From Rugamonas violacea (GTDB lineage: Bacteria; Pseudomonadota; Gammaproteobacteria; Burkholderiales; Burkholderiaceae_D), in assembly GCF_016461825.1 (NCBI RefSeq), contig NZ_JAEMNU010000071.1, positions 28,362 through 92,361 of the forward strand: a stretch of DNA of 64,000 bases, given 5' to 3'. Positions 28,439-37,318 of the stretch are shown piece by piece (position 1 is the first letter of the stretch; each line of letters begins with the position of its first letter). The notes below the pieces were generated by a model. That model saw nothing but the letters and a program-made list of their open reading frames with translations. It ran no database searches and was not told the DNA's origin. Both the position numbers and the translations under genes were made by a program.

Positions 28439-30385
28439 TTACGCCGCGCGGCGCTGGGCGCGCGGCAATTGCAGATTGACGGTGGTGCCGGCGCCCGGCA
28501 CCGAAGTCACGTTGAGCAGCGCCGCGATCCTTTGCGCCCGCTCGCGCATGATGTGGATGCCGACATGGCTCTCGCCCTGCTCGGCCAGCGCCGCCGTGTC
28601 GAAGCCCTGGCCATTGTCGCGGATGGTCAGCTGGAAGTCGTGGCGGTCGCGCAGGCGCACCTCGACCCGCGTCGCGCTGGCGTGCTTGCGCACGTTCGAC
28701 AGCGCCTCCTGCACGATGAACAGCAACTGCAGCTGCTGCTCGGGCGGGAAAGGCGCGCCGTCGCTGTCGGCCTGCAGCTCGACCTCGATGCCGGTCTGCC
28801 GCTCGAACTTCTCGATGGCGGTCTTGAGTGTGCTGAGCAGATCGCCCTCCTGCAAGCGGGTGCGGAAATTGTGCAGCAGCTCGCGCACGTCCTGGTAGCT
28901 CTCCTCGACGCCGGCGCGCAGCGCCGGCACGATGTCGGCCACCTCGTCGAGCTGGCGCCGGTCCAGCGACTGCTCCAGCATCTGCACCTGCAGGTTGAGG
29001 TAGTTCAGGCCCTGGGCGATGCTGTCGTGCAGGCCCTGGGCCACCAGGTTGCGCTCCTCGGAGATGGCCATCTCGCGCTCGCGCGAGGCCAGGCGCTGGT
29101 TCTCGATGGCGGTGCCGAGCAGCTGGCCTAGCGTCTCCAGCAGCGCCGTCTCACGCTGGTTGAAGGTGGTCGGCTTGCGGAAGTGCAGATTGAAGAAGCC
29201 CAGGTGCTGGCGTTGCGCGTAAATATGGAACACCGACACGGTGGTGAAGCCCTCGCGGTGGCATTGCAGCTTGTGGCCGTCGTCGATGAGGCGCAGGTCG
29301 TGCACCACGGCGACGCGCTTGACCACGGCCTCGCCGCACAGGCAGTCGCCCACCTTCATGCAGTGCTCGGCCTCGATCAGCGCGTCGGAGATGCCGTGGT
29401 GGACCAGCATGTGCACATTGCCCTGGTTCGGATCGAGCACGCGCACCGAACCGCCGTCGGCCTTGAAATAGTCGCTGATGCGCTGCATGAAACCGGCGCA
29501 CATGTCCTTGGCCGCCTGCGGCTGCTGCAGGAAGGCGGCGCTGTCGTACAACAGCGCCAGTTCGCGGTTCTGGTCCTCCAGCGTCGCCGTCTTGGTCCGC
29601 ACCAGTTGTTCCAGGTTGCCGTACAGGCTTTGCAGCTTGTCGGCCATCAGGTTGAAACCGCGCGCCAGCTGGCCAAACTCGTCCTGCGACTCGACCGGCA
29701 GCCGCACGCCGAAGTCGCGTTCGCGCATGCGCTCCATGCCGGCCTGCAGGCTGGTGACCGGCGTGACGATCAGGTTGAACAGCAAATAGATGATGCACAC
29801 CGTGCCGACCAGCGCCAGCGCCAGCAGCAACAGCTGCGAGGCGCGCAGCCAGAAGGTGCGCGCCTCGCTGTCCTGCTCGATCAGCTGGACCAGGGCGTTG
29901 ACCTGGCCGACGAACTGTTCGGCCTGGTACTGGAAGGCCTGGGTGCTCTGCGCGCTGACCGTCCGCTGTTCGAGGATGCCGACGGCCAGCGGCCGCAAGC
30001 CGGTCTGCCAACGCTGGGTGACTTGGTTGAAGCTGGTGCGGATGGCGCTGGCCGGCGGCAGGAACAGCGGCCGTTGCGGGTCGCCCTGGCGCAGCTGCGA
30101 CAAGGTCGAGTCGACCGCCAGCACCTGGCGCCGCGCCGTGGCGTGCGGCGTGCCGCGCTCGGCGCCGTCGGCCAGCGCGTAGAGCGCGAGGCTCAGGCGG
30201 TAGCTGTTCATGCGCAGGCTGCCGGTCACGTTGATGGCGGCGGCGCTGCCCTCCAGCTGCCAGGACAGGTAGAGGGTGGCGCCGATCACCATCAGCGCAA
30301 TGGTCAAAAAGCCCAGCAGCATGCCGACGATCTTGGTCGACAATTTCTGCCAGGCGGCGAACGGGGGGGCGGTGGGCGTCATCAT
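28439..30385 (-). CDS. narX: Nitrate/nitrite sensor histidine kinase
   Basis: A 648-residue membrane kinase. A first helix (about 20-43) leads to a periplasmic sensor domain with the nitrate-binding P-box GSLRMNSYRL, a second helix (about 185-208), HAMP (PVTSLQAGMERMRERDF), a GAF-like central module with the NarX Cys cluster HCMKVGDCLCGEAVV, the phosphoacceptor His in GLHDSIAQGLNYLNLQ and an ATPase domain (VQEALSNVRKHA, DNGQGFD, HVGIHIMRERA). All key residues are present. It precedes narL in one transcript. Confidence 0.94.
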   Translation of the reverse strand: MMTPTAPPFAAWQKLSTKIVGMLLGFLTIALMVIGATLYLSWQLEGSAAAINVTGSLRMNSYRLSLALYALADGAERGTPHATARRQVLAVDSTLSQLRQGDPQRPLFLPPASAIRTSFNQVTQRWQTGLRPLAVGILEQRTVSAQSTQAFQYQAEQFVGQVNALVQLIEQDSEARTFWLRASQLLLLALALVGTVCIIYLLFNLIVTPVTSLQAGMERMRERDFGVRLPVESQDEFGQLARGFNLMADKLQSLYGNLEQLVRTKTATLEDQNRELALLYDSAAFLQQPQAAKDMCAGFMQRISDYFKADGGSVRVLDPNQGNVHMLVHHGISDALIEAEHCMKVGDCLCGEAVVKRVAVVHDLRLIDDGHKLQCHREGFTTVSVFHIYAQRQHLGFFNLHFRKPTTFNQRETALLETLGQLLGTAIENQRLASREREMAISEERNLVAQGLHDSIAQGLNYLNLQVQMLEQSLDRRQLDEVADIVPALRAGVEESYQDVRELLHNFRTRLQEGDLLSTLKTAIEKFERQTGIEVELQADSDGAPFPPEQQLQLLFIVQEALSNVRKHASATRVEVRLRDRHDFQLTIRDNGQGFDTAALAEQGESHVGIHIMRERAQRIAALLNVTSVPGAGTTVNLQLPRAQRRAA

Positions 30386-30528
30386 GCAGGCACCGGCGCG
30401 CCCACGCGCGGCGGCCGCGCCGGCGGGTGGAAAATTGGGGGCTGCATCATCTGTTCTCCTCTACTGCGTTGACGCTTTGGCTTGCGCTCTAGTATATACC
30501 CGACGATATCAACCCCAAGGGCGCAAAT

Positions 30529-30559
30529 CCGGGGTCGGACCCCAGGGGTCCGCCCCCGG
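30529..30559. repeat. GGGGTCGGACCCC palindromic intergenic repeat, copy 4
   Basis: CCGGGGTCGGACCCC and GGGGTCCGCCCCCGG between narX and moaA. Flanks match copy 3 (GCGCAAATC to the left, GGCTCTC to the right). Confidence 0.7.
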
Positions 30560-30621
30560 CTCTCGGCCGCCGGGTGGTTTCATCGCCGCCGGCGGCTTCA
30601 CTCAATGCCAATAGGCGCCGG

Positions 30622-31596
30622 CTAGCCGCCGGTCTGCGACATGAAACGGATGATCTTGTCGGGCCGCTGCTGGAAATCGTGCTGCTGCGGCTTGAGCTCG
30701 ATGGCCTGGCGGATCGCCTGTTCCAGCTCGGCGTCGCTACAGCCGCCGCGCAGCAGCGGGCGCAGCTCGAATTTTTCCTCCTGGCCCAGGCACAGGTAGA
30801 GCGTGCCGTCGACCGCCAGCCGGACCCGGTTGCAGCTGGCGCAAAAGTGCTGCGACAGCGGCGTGATGAAGCCGATGCTGGTCGACCCGTCGGCGCTGGC
30901 CAGGTAGCGCGCCGGCCCGCCGCCCAGTTCGAGCGCCTGCGGCTTGAGTTTGAATTTGCTCTTCAGGCGCCGCTGCACCTCGGCCAGTCCGAGGTAGGAG
31001 GCGTCCTGGCCGGTGGCGCCGACCGGCATCACCTCGATCAGGCGCAGCACGAACTGGTGGCGGATGCAGAACTCGACCATGTCGTCGATCTCGTCGTCGT
31101 TGACGCCGCGCAGCGCCACCATATTGATCTTGATCGGCGCAAAGCCGGCCTCCTTGGCCGCCTTCAGGCCGTCGAGGATCAGCGGCAGGCTGTCGCGCCC
31201 GGTGATGCGCGACATGCAGTCGCGGTCCAGCGAGTCCAGGCTGACGTTGATGCGGCTCACCCCGGCCGCCCGCAAGTCCCCGGCGTGGCGGCCCAGCTGG
31301 GTGGCGTTGGTCGACAGCGACAGGTCGGCCAGCCCCGGCAGCGCCTTCAGCCGGCCGGCCAGCTGCGGCAGGTGGCGCCGCAGCAGCGGCTCGCCGCCGG
31401 TCAGCCGCACCCGCGAGGTGCCCAGCCGCACGAAGGCGCCGACCACCCGTTCGATCTCGTCGAAGCTCAGCCAGTCCGGCGGGTCCTCGAAATCCTTGAA
31501 GTGCTTCGGCATGCAGTAGGAGCAGCGCAAATCGCAGCGGTCCGTCACGGACACGCGCAGGTAGTCGATGGATCGACCAAACCGGTCGCTTAACAT
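30622..31596 (-). CDS. moaA: GTP 3',8-cyclase (molybdenum cofactor biosynthesis)
   Basis: A 324-residue radical SAM enzyme for the first step of molybdopterin synthesis. The first cluster is CDLRCSYC (Cys21, 25, 28), preceded by LRVSVTDR; the second is HFCASCNRVRL with a later Cys in LYLCLGQ. The chain ends in the essential GG dipeptide. Length is canonical. It sits next to narXL, while moeA and moaD are 6 kb further on; moaC and moaE are not in the window. Molybdenum cofactor serves nitrate reductase, which fits the neighbourhood. Confidence 0.96.
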   Translation of the reverse strand: MLSDRFGRSIDYLRVSVTDRCDLRCSYCMPKHFKDFEDPPDWLSFDEIERVVGAFVRLGTSRVRLTGGEPLLRRHLPQLAGRLKALPGLADLSLSTNATQLGRHAGDLRAAGVSRINVSLDSLDRDCMSRITGRDSLPLILDGLKAAKEAGFAPIKINMVALRGVNDDEIDDMVEFCIRHQFVLRLIEVMPVGATGQDASYLGLAEVQRRLKSKFKLKPQALELGGGPARYLASADGSTSIGFITPLSQHFCASCNRVRLAVDGTLYLCLGQEEKFELRPLLRGGCSDAELEQAIRQAIELKPQQHDFQQRPDKIIRFMSQTGG

Positions 31597-31673
31597 CGCT
31601 TCCTCCCGTTCGTCATAATAAGGAGATTGTAACGATGCGCAGCGGCTTTGCCGATGCCCATGACGACGTAGGC

Positions 31674-31695
31674 GACTAGTCCTTTGTGACTAGTC
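31674..31695. repeat. Paired palindrome GACTAGTC
   Basis: The self-complementary GACTAGTC occurs at 31674-31681 and 31688-31695, six bases apart, in the gap between moaA and the receptor remnant. CTAG is usually rare in such genomes and occurs again at about 31701. Function unknown. Confidence 0.5.
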
Positions 31696-31736
31696 CCGGC
31701 TAGGGTTTCCGTGACAGCGCAAGGAGTGGATTCCCC

Positions 31737-33527
31737 CTACAGGCTGCCGCGCAGTCCCAGGTAAAAGCGCCGGCCGATGGCGTCGTAAACGCTGGCGTTG
31801 GTCTCGGTGCCGATGGTGTCCCCGCTCAAGCCGCTGATGATGGGCGGCGGCTTGCTGTTGAAGGCGTTGTCCACGCCCAGGTACAGCGCCAGCGTCTTGC
31901 GCAGCGCGTAGCTGGCCTGCACGTCGTGCACCACCTTGGCGCCCACGCCCAGCGCGCCCGGCGCCAGCTTGAACTGGGCCAGGAACTGGTCGTCCAGCGC
32001 CGAACGGCCGGTGTAGCGGGTGCTGGTCGTCACGCCGAAGGCGCCCCACTGGTAGCCCAGGTTCAGCGCCGCCTGGTTGCGGGCGAAGCCGACCTCGCCG
32101 GTCGAGGAGTCGCGCGCGCCGCCGGCCAGCGGAATCGCGTAGAAGTCCTTCAGATAGGTGTAGGCCAGGCGCACGCTGAGCCGGCCCGGGCCAAGCTGCT
32201 CGGCCCAGGCGGCGGTCAGGTCGATGCCGGCCGTGCCGGTGCCGCCGCTGTTGCTCACCGCGCTGTCGAGGAAGCTCAGCGAGCCGGCGCTGTAGGGGCT
32301 GGCCGCCGCCGCGCGCCGGGTGGCGAACTGGCAGAAGCCGCTGTTGCCGCCGCCATAACATTGCTGCAAGGCGTATTGGCGCGGCGTGGCGACGATGGCG
32401 TCGCCGATCTTGATGTCGAAGTAATCCACCGTCAAGGTCAGGTTGCGCAGCGCCGGCACCGAGCGCGGCGTCAGCACCAGGCCGACCGTGCTGGAGCGGC
32501 CCTGCTCCGCCTTCAGCTGGGTGTTGCCCCGGTTGAAGCCGCTCAAGCCCTGGATGTCCGCCTGGGTCTGGGTGAACTTGCCGTTGGCGGCGATGTTGTC
32601 CATCACCCCGGGCGCGGCGCGGCAGGCCGCGTCGTAGCTGCCGGACGAGCTGGCCGTCACGCCGACGCAGGGGTCGACTATGCCGGTCGGAAACACCTGG
32701 CTGGCCGGCGCATACAACTCGGTGATGTTGGGCGCGCGGGTCGACAGCGCCCGCGTCGCGCGCAGCTTCAGGTCGGCCAGCGGACGCCACTCCAGGCCGG
32801 CGTTCCAACTGCTGGCGTTGCCCACCGTCGAATAGCGGCCGAGGCGCAGCGCGCCCAAAAAGCTCAGCTCGCGGGCGAATTGTCTATCCTTCAAGAGCGG
32901 CACGCGGGTCTCGACGAAAGCCTCGCGCACCGTGAAGCCGCCGACCACCGGGGCGATCTGGCCGCCCGAGTTCAAGCCGGCCTGGGTCAGCGCGTCCGGC
33001 ACGCTGGACGAGGCCTCGCCGCGCCACTCGACGCCGGCCGCCACGCCGATCCGGCCGGCCGGCAACTCGAACCACTCGCCGCTGAGCGAGCCGCCCACCA
33101 GCTTCTGCGTCACCGACGTCGCCAGGCCGGTCGGCACGCCCACATAGGCCAGCGCCGCCGGCGACATGGTGTTGTAGCCGAACAGATTGAGCGGCGCGCA
33201 ACCCTGGGCGCGCGCCGCCGCGTCGGCGCAGATGACGTCGCCGCTGCTGCCGTCGTGGTTCAGATCGTTCACATCCGGAACGCCCTGCATGGCGTTGCGG
33301 AAGTTCTGCACGTTGACCTGGCCGCTGGTGTTCTGCGTCTCCTTGGTCCTGCCGTAGGCCACATAGCTCTCATAGTTCCAGCCGCCGAGCAGGCCCTTCA
33401 AGCCGGTCGCCAGGCGCCAGGTGTCGCGGTCGACGGCGGCGCTGCGCACGCCCGCCTCGCCCAGCCGGCGGCTGAAGCTGTAGTCGCGCAGACCGTCGCC
33501 GTCCGTGTCGGCGATGCGATCGCCAAG
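31737..33527 (-). pseudogene. TonB-dependent receptor, barrel only; plug and signal peptide missing
   Basis: About 595 codons of an outer-membrane receptor barrel. Beta-strand-rich blocks typical of the group include LGRYSTVGNASSWNAGLEWR, LKLRATRALSTRAPNITEL, LTVDYFDIKIGDAI and ALYLGVDNAFNSKPPPI. The open frame starts inside the barrel at DRIADTDGDGLRDYSF; signal sequence, TonB box and plug domain are absent, so it cannot be exported or function. The frame meets the TAG stop of the 156-residue membrane protein gene at once, with only that stop between them. A GTG at 33449 exists but is unlikely to be a real start. Confidence 0.85.
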
Positions 33528-33998
33528 CTATTGCTTCTTAGGTTGCTGTGCTCCGAAATAAAAGCCTGTTGCAGCTGAAACGAGCGCGACGACTGGACCA
33601 AAAAGTATCTCCAGAATACTTTTGAGATTATCAAATGTGGGTTCTTTTACCGCGAAAAGCATAAGAAATCCGCACAGCTCTATCACAGTTAATAGACCCA
33701 ACAACCAGTATGCAATATAGGATCGGGTTTTATCTTGATACTGCGACGGGTCGTAACCCTTTTCCGACGGCGATTGGAGCGACGGGGCGGCTGTACCTGC
33801 AGCCACTGTCGCGTCCAAGGTTTCTTCGATTTCCGCGTCATCTTGAGACGTCTTGTCAGCCACCACGGCCAAGCCCGCTTGTTTCGCAGCAGACTCGTCA
33901 GCGGCCAGCTTCGCAGCAAGTTCGCCGGCAGCTTGCTTGTTAGCGAGCTCATCTGTGGCAACTTTCTTGGCTGCCGCCTCGTCTTCTTTTTCGGACAT
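33528..33998 (-). CDS. Small membrane protein with Ala/Lys-rich N-terminal coiled coil
   Basis: A 156-residue protein of no family I recognise. Residues 1-65 are rich in Ala, Lys and Glu and likely helical; two membrane segments follow (about 93-115, IAYWLLGLLTVIELCGFLML, and 128-150, ILFGPVVALVSAATGFYFGA), with a short tail QQPKKQ. The second segment resembles small phage- or island-encoded two-helix proteins. Base composition is lower in GC than its neighbours, suggesting transfer. Its stop abuts the beheaded receptor gene, so insertion of this block probably destroyed the receptor's 5' part. Confidence 0.7.
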   Translation of the reverse strand: MSEKEDEAAAKKVATDELANKQAAGELAAKLAADESAAKQAGLAVVADKTSQDDAEIEETLDATVAAGTAAPSLQSPSEKGYDPSQYQDKTRSYIAYWLLGLLTVIELCGFLMLFAVKEPTFDNLKSILEILFGPVVALVSAATGFYFGAQQPKKQ

Positions 33999-34023
33999 TA
34001 TCGGCCTTGGGAGTGAAGGACAG

Positions 34024-34242
34024 TTATCGAGCGAAAATTACTTCCGATAGTTTACCGTTGCCATCATCTATCACAACCTTGGCCCCTTGCTGCCGTCGTT
34101 TCGCAAGAACGGACTCGGTACTGATGGCACGACTGAGGGCTTCTGTCAGTGACACATTTTGTGCCTTAGCCAGATCTTTAAGCGCAGCGGCAACGGCTGG
34201 AGACAAATCAGCGTTCAAACGAACTTTGGTAGGGGCATCCAT
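34024..34242 (-). CDS. Ribbon-helix-helix (CopG-like) protein
   Basis: A 72-residue protein: a beta strand (KVRLNADL), two helices (AAALKDLAKAQNVS, TEALSRAISTES) and a strand-rich tail (AKVVIDDGNGKLSEVIF). This layout resembles small RHH regulators and antitoxins. No toxin gene overlaps it; the 156-residue membrane protein follows 25 bases downstream on the same strand and may be co-transcribed. The composition is less GC-rich than the core genes around. Confidence 0.65.
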   Translation of the reverse strand: MDAPTKVRLNADLSPAVAAALKDLAKAQNVSLTEALSRAISTESVLAKRRQQGAKVVIDDGNGKLSEVIFAR

Positions 34243-34344
34243 GGTAGAACCTCAAAAAATATGTAAGCAATACGTATATTACACGTATTTTTCTACGTAT
34301 GCCGTCTCATTTCCTTCTTGTTTCAGATCTACCCAGACCGGGGT

Positions 34345-34800
34345 CAGACGTGTCGAGGACAGGGCCGCGCCGGTGAGCACCTTCAAGCGGCATCAAGGTT
34401 TCGGCGAGCGAGCGCCGATGGTAGCCGCTGACGGCCTTCCAGTGCCGCCGACTGTCGGCGGCGATGGCGTCGATCGCCGCGTTGCACCATGCCGCGCCCG
34501 GTGTGCGTTGCGGCCAAGGCGCCGCGCCATCGCGCGGCGGGATCGACGGCTCGGCGTTGCGCCGGACGATGGCCGCATGGCATTGCTTGGTGTCGTAAGC
34601 GCCATCGCCGCCGACGATATCAATGCTCGTGTCTGGCGGGAATTGATCGAGCAGGTCGGGCAGCACTTGGGCGTCGCCGACAGCCTAGTGGGTCATCAGG
34701 GCCGCGCAGATCCGGCCGGTGTTCGCCTCCATCGCCAAGTGCACTTTGCGCCAGGTGCGGCGCTTGGGCTCCTGCCGCTGCTGTGTGTCTTTGCGCATCT
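34345..34800 (-). pseudogene. IS5 family transposase remnant with nonsense and frameshift mutations
   Basis: Conserved IS5 blocks are present: KRRTWRKVHLAMEANTGRI, ALMTH, VLPDLLDQFPPDTSIDIVGG, DGAYDTKQCHAAI and SGYHRRSLAETLM. After ALMTH a TAG at 34685-34687 stands where relatives usually have Gln (CAG to TAG). After ETLM homology continues only in a shifted frame (RLKVLTGAALSS), then stops. N- and C-terminal parts and terminal repeats are missing. A GGGGTCAGAC half-palindrome adjoins the 3' break at about 34340. Confidence 0.85.
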
Positions 34801-34942
34801 TTTTAGGCAAAAGACCAGAATCTACGCAGGTCCGATGAAAGTTAACAGCCCCGCTGCACGGCCTGTTGCGCGTATACGTCAGATGTCGCTACGGACGATT
34901 TATGCAACAACGCCTCCTTTATGAGTAAAGTCGTAACCGAGG

Positions 34943-35299
34943 TCATTTGAGGCTGTTTTGTAGGGATTCAACAAACCGCCCCGGTTCGTTGAGCGCCAAA
35001 GCAATCACGGTATAAGTGTCGGCGCCAAATACCGTACCAATCACGGTAGGCCGAGCCAAGGTAATCCGGACATTGGCCTGGGTGCCGGGCGGTACTCGGC
35101 GCAGCCATAGCTTGCGGCGCTTGACGCGCTCATTGCCGATTACCCCCATGCGCGGCGAACCATGCTCCGCGGCTATTTGGACTTGCCTGCCGCTCATGAC
35201 TACCTGCTCGTTATCGGGCACTTCGAAAAACCACCAAATTGTCGTTCCGCATCGGCGGACCGCCGCGTAGGCGGGAACCCATGCTGGGCCAATGGACAT
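34943..35299 (-). CDS. Hypothetical protein, N terminus overlapping an inverted repeat
   Basis: A 118-codon frame; residues from about 25 on (EVPDNEQVVMSGRQVQIAAE, GTQANVRITLARP, VFGADTYTVIALALNEPGRF) look protein-like but I know no family. The first 20 or so codons lie in the left arm of the inverted repeat at 35223-35358, so the natural N terminus was probably replaced when the repeat inserted. An alternative start is ATG 35197. Possibly the end of a longer lost gene. Confidence 0.35.
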   Translation of the reverse strand: MSIGPAWVPAYAAVRRCGTTIWWFFEVPDNEQVVMSGRQVQIAAEHGSPRMGVIGNERVKRRKLWLRRVPPGTQANVRITLARPTVIGTVFGADTYTVIALALNEPGRFVESLQNSLK

Positions 35300-35358
35300 G
35301 CGGGGTATAGATTCCCGCCTGCGCGGCGGTCCGCCGATGCGGAATGACGGTTTTTCGA
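35223..35358. repeat. Large inverted repeat (MITE/REP-like)
   Basis: Left arm 35223-35277 and right arm 35312-35358 are inverted copies with small gaps; the best block is TTCCGCATCGGCGGACCGCC against GGCGGTCCGCCGATGCGGAA, and the outer ends carry CGAAAAACC / GGTTTTTCG. About 34 bases separate the arms. Dispersed elements with GTCATTCCCGC-type arms are common in betaproteobacteria. Confidence 0.8.
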
Positions 35359-35371
35359 GGGGCCCTATCGT

Positions 35372-36613
35372 TCACCGCGCCCCGCGTTCCAACCAGCGCA
35401 GCACGTCCTGCCCGGCGGACAGGCCGCCGGCCAGGCAGGCGGTCAGCAGGTAGCCGCCGGTCGGCGCCTCCCAGTCGACCATCTCGCCGGCGACGAAAAC
35501 GCCGGGCGCGGCCGTCAGCATGGCGCCGTCCAACGCGGCGAAGCGCACCCCGCCGGCGCTGCTGATCGCCTCGTCGATGGGACGCGGCCGCAGCAGGCGC
35601 AGGGGTAGCGCCTTGATCGCCTGCGCCAGCTGGGCCGGATCGGCGAACTCGTCGGCGCCGACGCACTCGCGCAGCAGGCCCGACTTGACGCCCTTGATGC
35701 CGAGCCGGCTTTGCAGATGGCTGGACATCGAGCGCGCGCCGCGCGGCCGCGTCACCTCGTCGGCGACCCGTTCGGCCGACCAGTCGGGCAGCAGATCGAG
35801 ATGGATCAGCGCGCTGCCGTCGGCGCCGATCTGCTCGCGCAAGGCGGCCGACAACGCATAAATCAGGCTGCCCTCGACGCCGCCGGCGGTGACGACGAAC
35901 TGGCCCTGCTTGCGCTGCGCCTTGCCGTCGGCATCCCTGGAAATGATGGCCACCGTGGTCAGCGGCTCGCCGGCGTGGCGGCTGGCGAAGTGGCCGCTCC
36001 AGTCGACGTCGAAGCCGCAGTTGGCCGGCACCAGCGGCGCCAGCGCCACGCCGCGCTGCGCCAGCAAGGCTTGCCAGGCGCCGTCCGATCCCAGCCGCGC
36101 CCAACTGCCGCCGCCCAGGGCCAGCACGACGGCGTCGGCTTCGACGCTGCGTTCGCCGTCCGGCGTGGCGAACAGCGGCGCGCCGTCGCGCCAGCCCAGC
36201 CAGCGGTGGCGCATATGGAACTGCACGCCGCTCTCGCGTAGCCGGTGCAGCCAGGCGCGCAGCAGCGGCGCCGCCTTCATATCGGTCGGGAAGACGCGGC
36301 CGGAGGTGCCGACGAAGGTGTCGACGCCGAGGCCGTGCACCCACTCGCGCACCTGCTGCGGCCCGAAGGCCTGCAACTGCGGCAGCAGCGCCGCGCTGGC
36401 GCGGCCGTAGCGGGTGACGAAGTCGGCGAACGGTTCGGCGTGGGTGATGTTCATGCCGCCGCGTCCGGCCAGCAGGAATTTGCGGCCGACCGAGGGCATG
36501 GCGTCGTACAGGTCGACTTGCGCGCCGCCCTGGGCCAGCGTTTGCGCGGCCATCAGGCCGGCCGGTCCGCCGCCGATGACGGCGACGCGGCGTGTGTGTG
36601 ATTGAGACTGCAT
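35372..36613 (-). CDS. NAD(P)/FAD-dependent oxidoreductase, HI0933 family
   Basis: A 413-residue flavoprotein. The FAD Rossmann motif VIGGGPAGLMAAQTLAQGG is at 11-29, followed by the HI0933-family block GRKFLLAGRGGMNITHAEPF; ALGGGSWARLGSDGAW and the C-terminal ISSAGGVRFAALDG and VFVAGEMVDWEAPTGGYLL complete the pattern. The biochemical role of this family is poorly defined (relatives include BaiN-type enzymes). It is a single gene, with the right arm of the inverted repeat just 14 bases beyond its stop. Confidence 0.88.
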   Translation of the reverse strand: MQSQSHTRRVAVIGGGPAGLMAAQTLAQGGAQVDLYDAMPSVGRKFLLAGRGGMNITHAEPFADFVTRYGRASAALLPQLQAFGPQQVREWVHGLGVDTFVGTSGRVFPTDMKAAPLLRAWLHRLRESGVQFHMRHRWLGWRDGAPLFATPDGERSVEADAVVLALGGGSWARLGSDGAWQALLAQRGVALAPLVPANCGFDVDWSGHFASRHAGEPLTTVAIISRDADGKAQRKQGQFVVTAGGVEGSLIYALSAALREQIGADGSALIHLDLLPDWSAERVADEVTRPRGARSMSSHLQSRLGIKGVKSGLLRECVGADEFADPAQLAQAIKALPLRLLRPRPIDEAISSAGGVRFAALDGAMLTAAPGVFVAGEMVDWEAPTGGYLLTACLAGGLSAGQDVLRWLERGAR

Positions 36614-36717
36614 GGGATCGATCCGAAAGCTAAAAAGGCCGCGCCCCGGCCGGTGACTGGACCTGGGCCGGTGCGCGGCGCATACTGTGGGCTGCCATAC
36701 TTTTGAGGAGCCGTGTT

Positions 36718-36942
36718 ATGGGTGCAGCATTCTGGATTAAACGTTACTTACTGGCGGCCGTGCCGCTGTTCGCCATCCTGTCCTTGGTCGACTATTTCAA
36801 GGGTGCCCGCACGGCGGACGAATTCGTCAGCGCCGCCATCTGGGCCGTGGCCGCCGCCGCCATCTACACCATCTCGACCTTCATGCGCTATCGTAAAGAA
36901 GGCCCGGCCGCGCTGGGCAAGCAGCCGCCCGCGCCAAAATAA
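36718..36942 (+). CDS. Small two-helix membrane protein
   Basis: A 74-residue protein with membrane helices at about 9-24 (YLLAAVPLFAILSLVDYF) and 34-52 (SAAIWAVAAAAIYTISTF), and a basic Pro-rich tail. GAGGAG lies 8 bases before ATG 36718, which decides the start over ATG 36703. No family is recognised. It diverges from the flavoprotein gene and ends convergently with moaD. Confidence 0.7.
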   Translation: MGAAFWIKRYLLAAVPLFAILSLVDYFKGARTADEFVSAAIWAVAAAAIYTISTFMRYRKEGPAALGKQPPAPK

Positions 36943-37027
36943 TCGCAACAGACACTGGCCGCAGCGCGTAGCGACAAAGCTCCGCCGGCCAGCGGCCATG
37001 ACGGCGCCGCGCTACTTTCCGCCGTGC

Positions 37028-37285
37028 CTAGCCGCCGGTCACCGGCGGGAAAAAGGCCAGCTCGCAGCCTTCGCCGACCACGCTGTCGGCGTCGCACATC
37101 ACCTGGTTGCGGGCCATGCGCAAGGCCCTGCCCTGGCCCAAGGCCGTGGCCCAAGGCTCGCCGCGCCCGATCAAATGGGCGCGCACCTGGCCCACCGTGG
37201 CGACGCCGTCGGGCAGCGCCAAAGTCTCGGTGGAAGTGCCCAGTGCCTCGCGCACGCTGGCAAAAAATCGCAGCGTAATATTCAT
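37028..37285 (-). CDS. moaD: Molybdopterin synthase sulfur carrier subunit
   Basis: An 85-residue ubiquitin-like protein (MNITLRFFASVREALG) ending in the required FFPPVTGG, whose terminal Gly becomes a thiocarboxylate for molybdopterin assembly. It begins 33 bases after the moeA stop. In many betaproteobacteria moaE follows; here a small plus-strand gene faces it instead and moaE is not seen anywhere in the window. Confidence 0.93.
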   Translation of the reverse strand: MNITLRFFASVREALGTSTETLALPDGVATVGQVRAHLIGRGEPWATALGQGRALRMARNQVMCDADSVVGEGCELAFFPPVTGG

Positions 37286-37318
37286 GTCGATGATTCTTCT
37301 GTGTTGGTCGCGGCCTGC

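Noticed and set aside
30386..30621. Molybdenum-cofactor riboswitch near moaA
   Set aside because: This gap is downstream of moaA on its strand and holds a REP palindrome; the true upstream gap 31597-31736 shows no conserved riboswitch pattern I can recognise.
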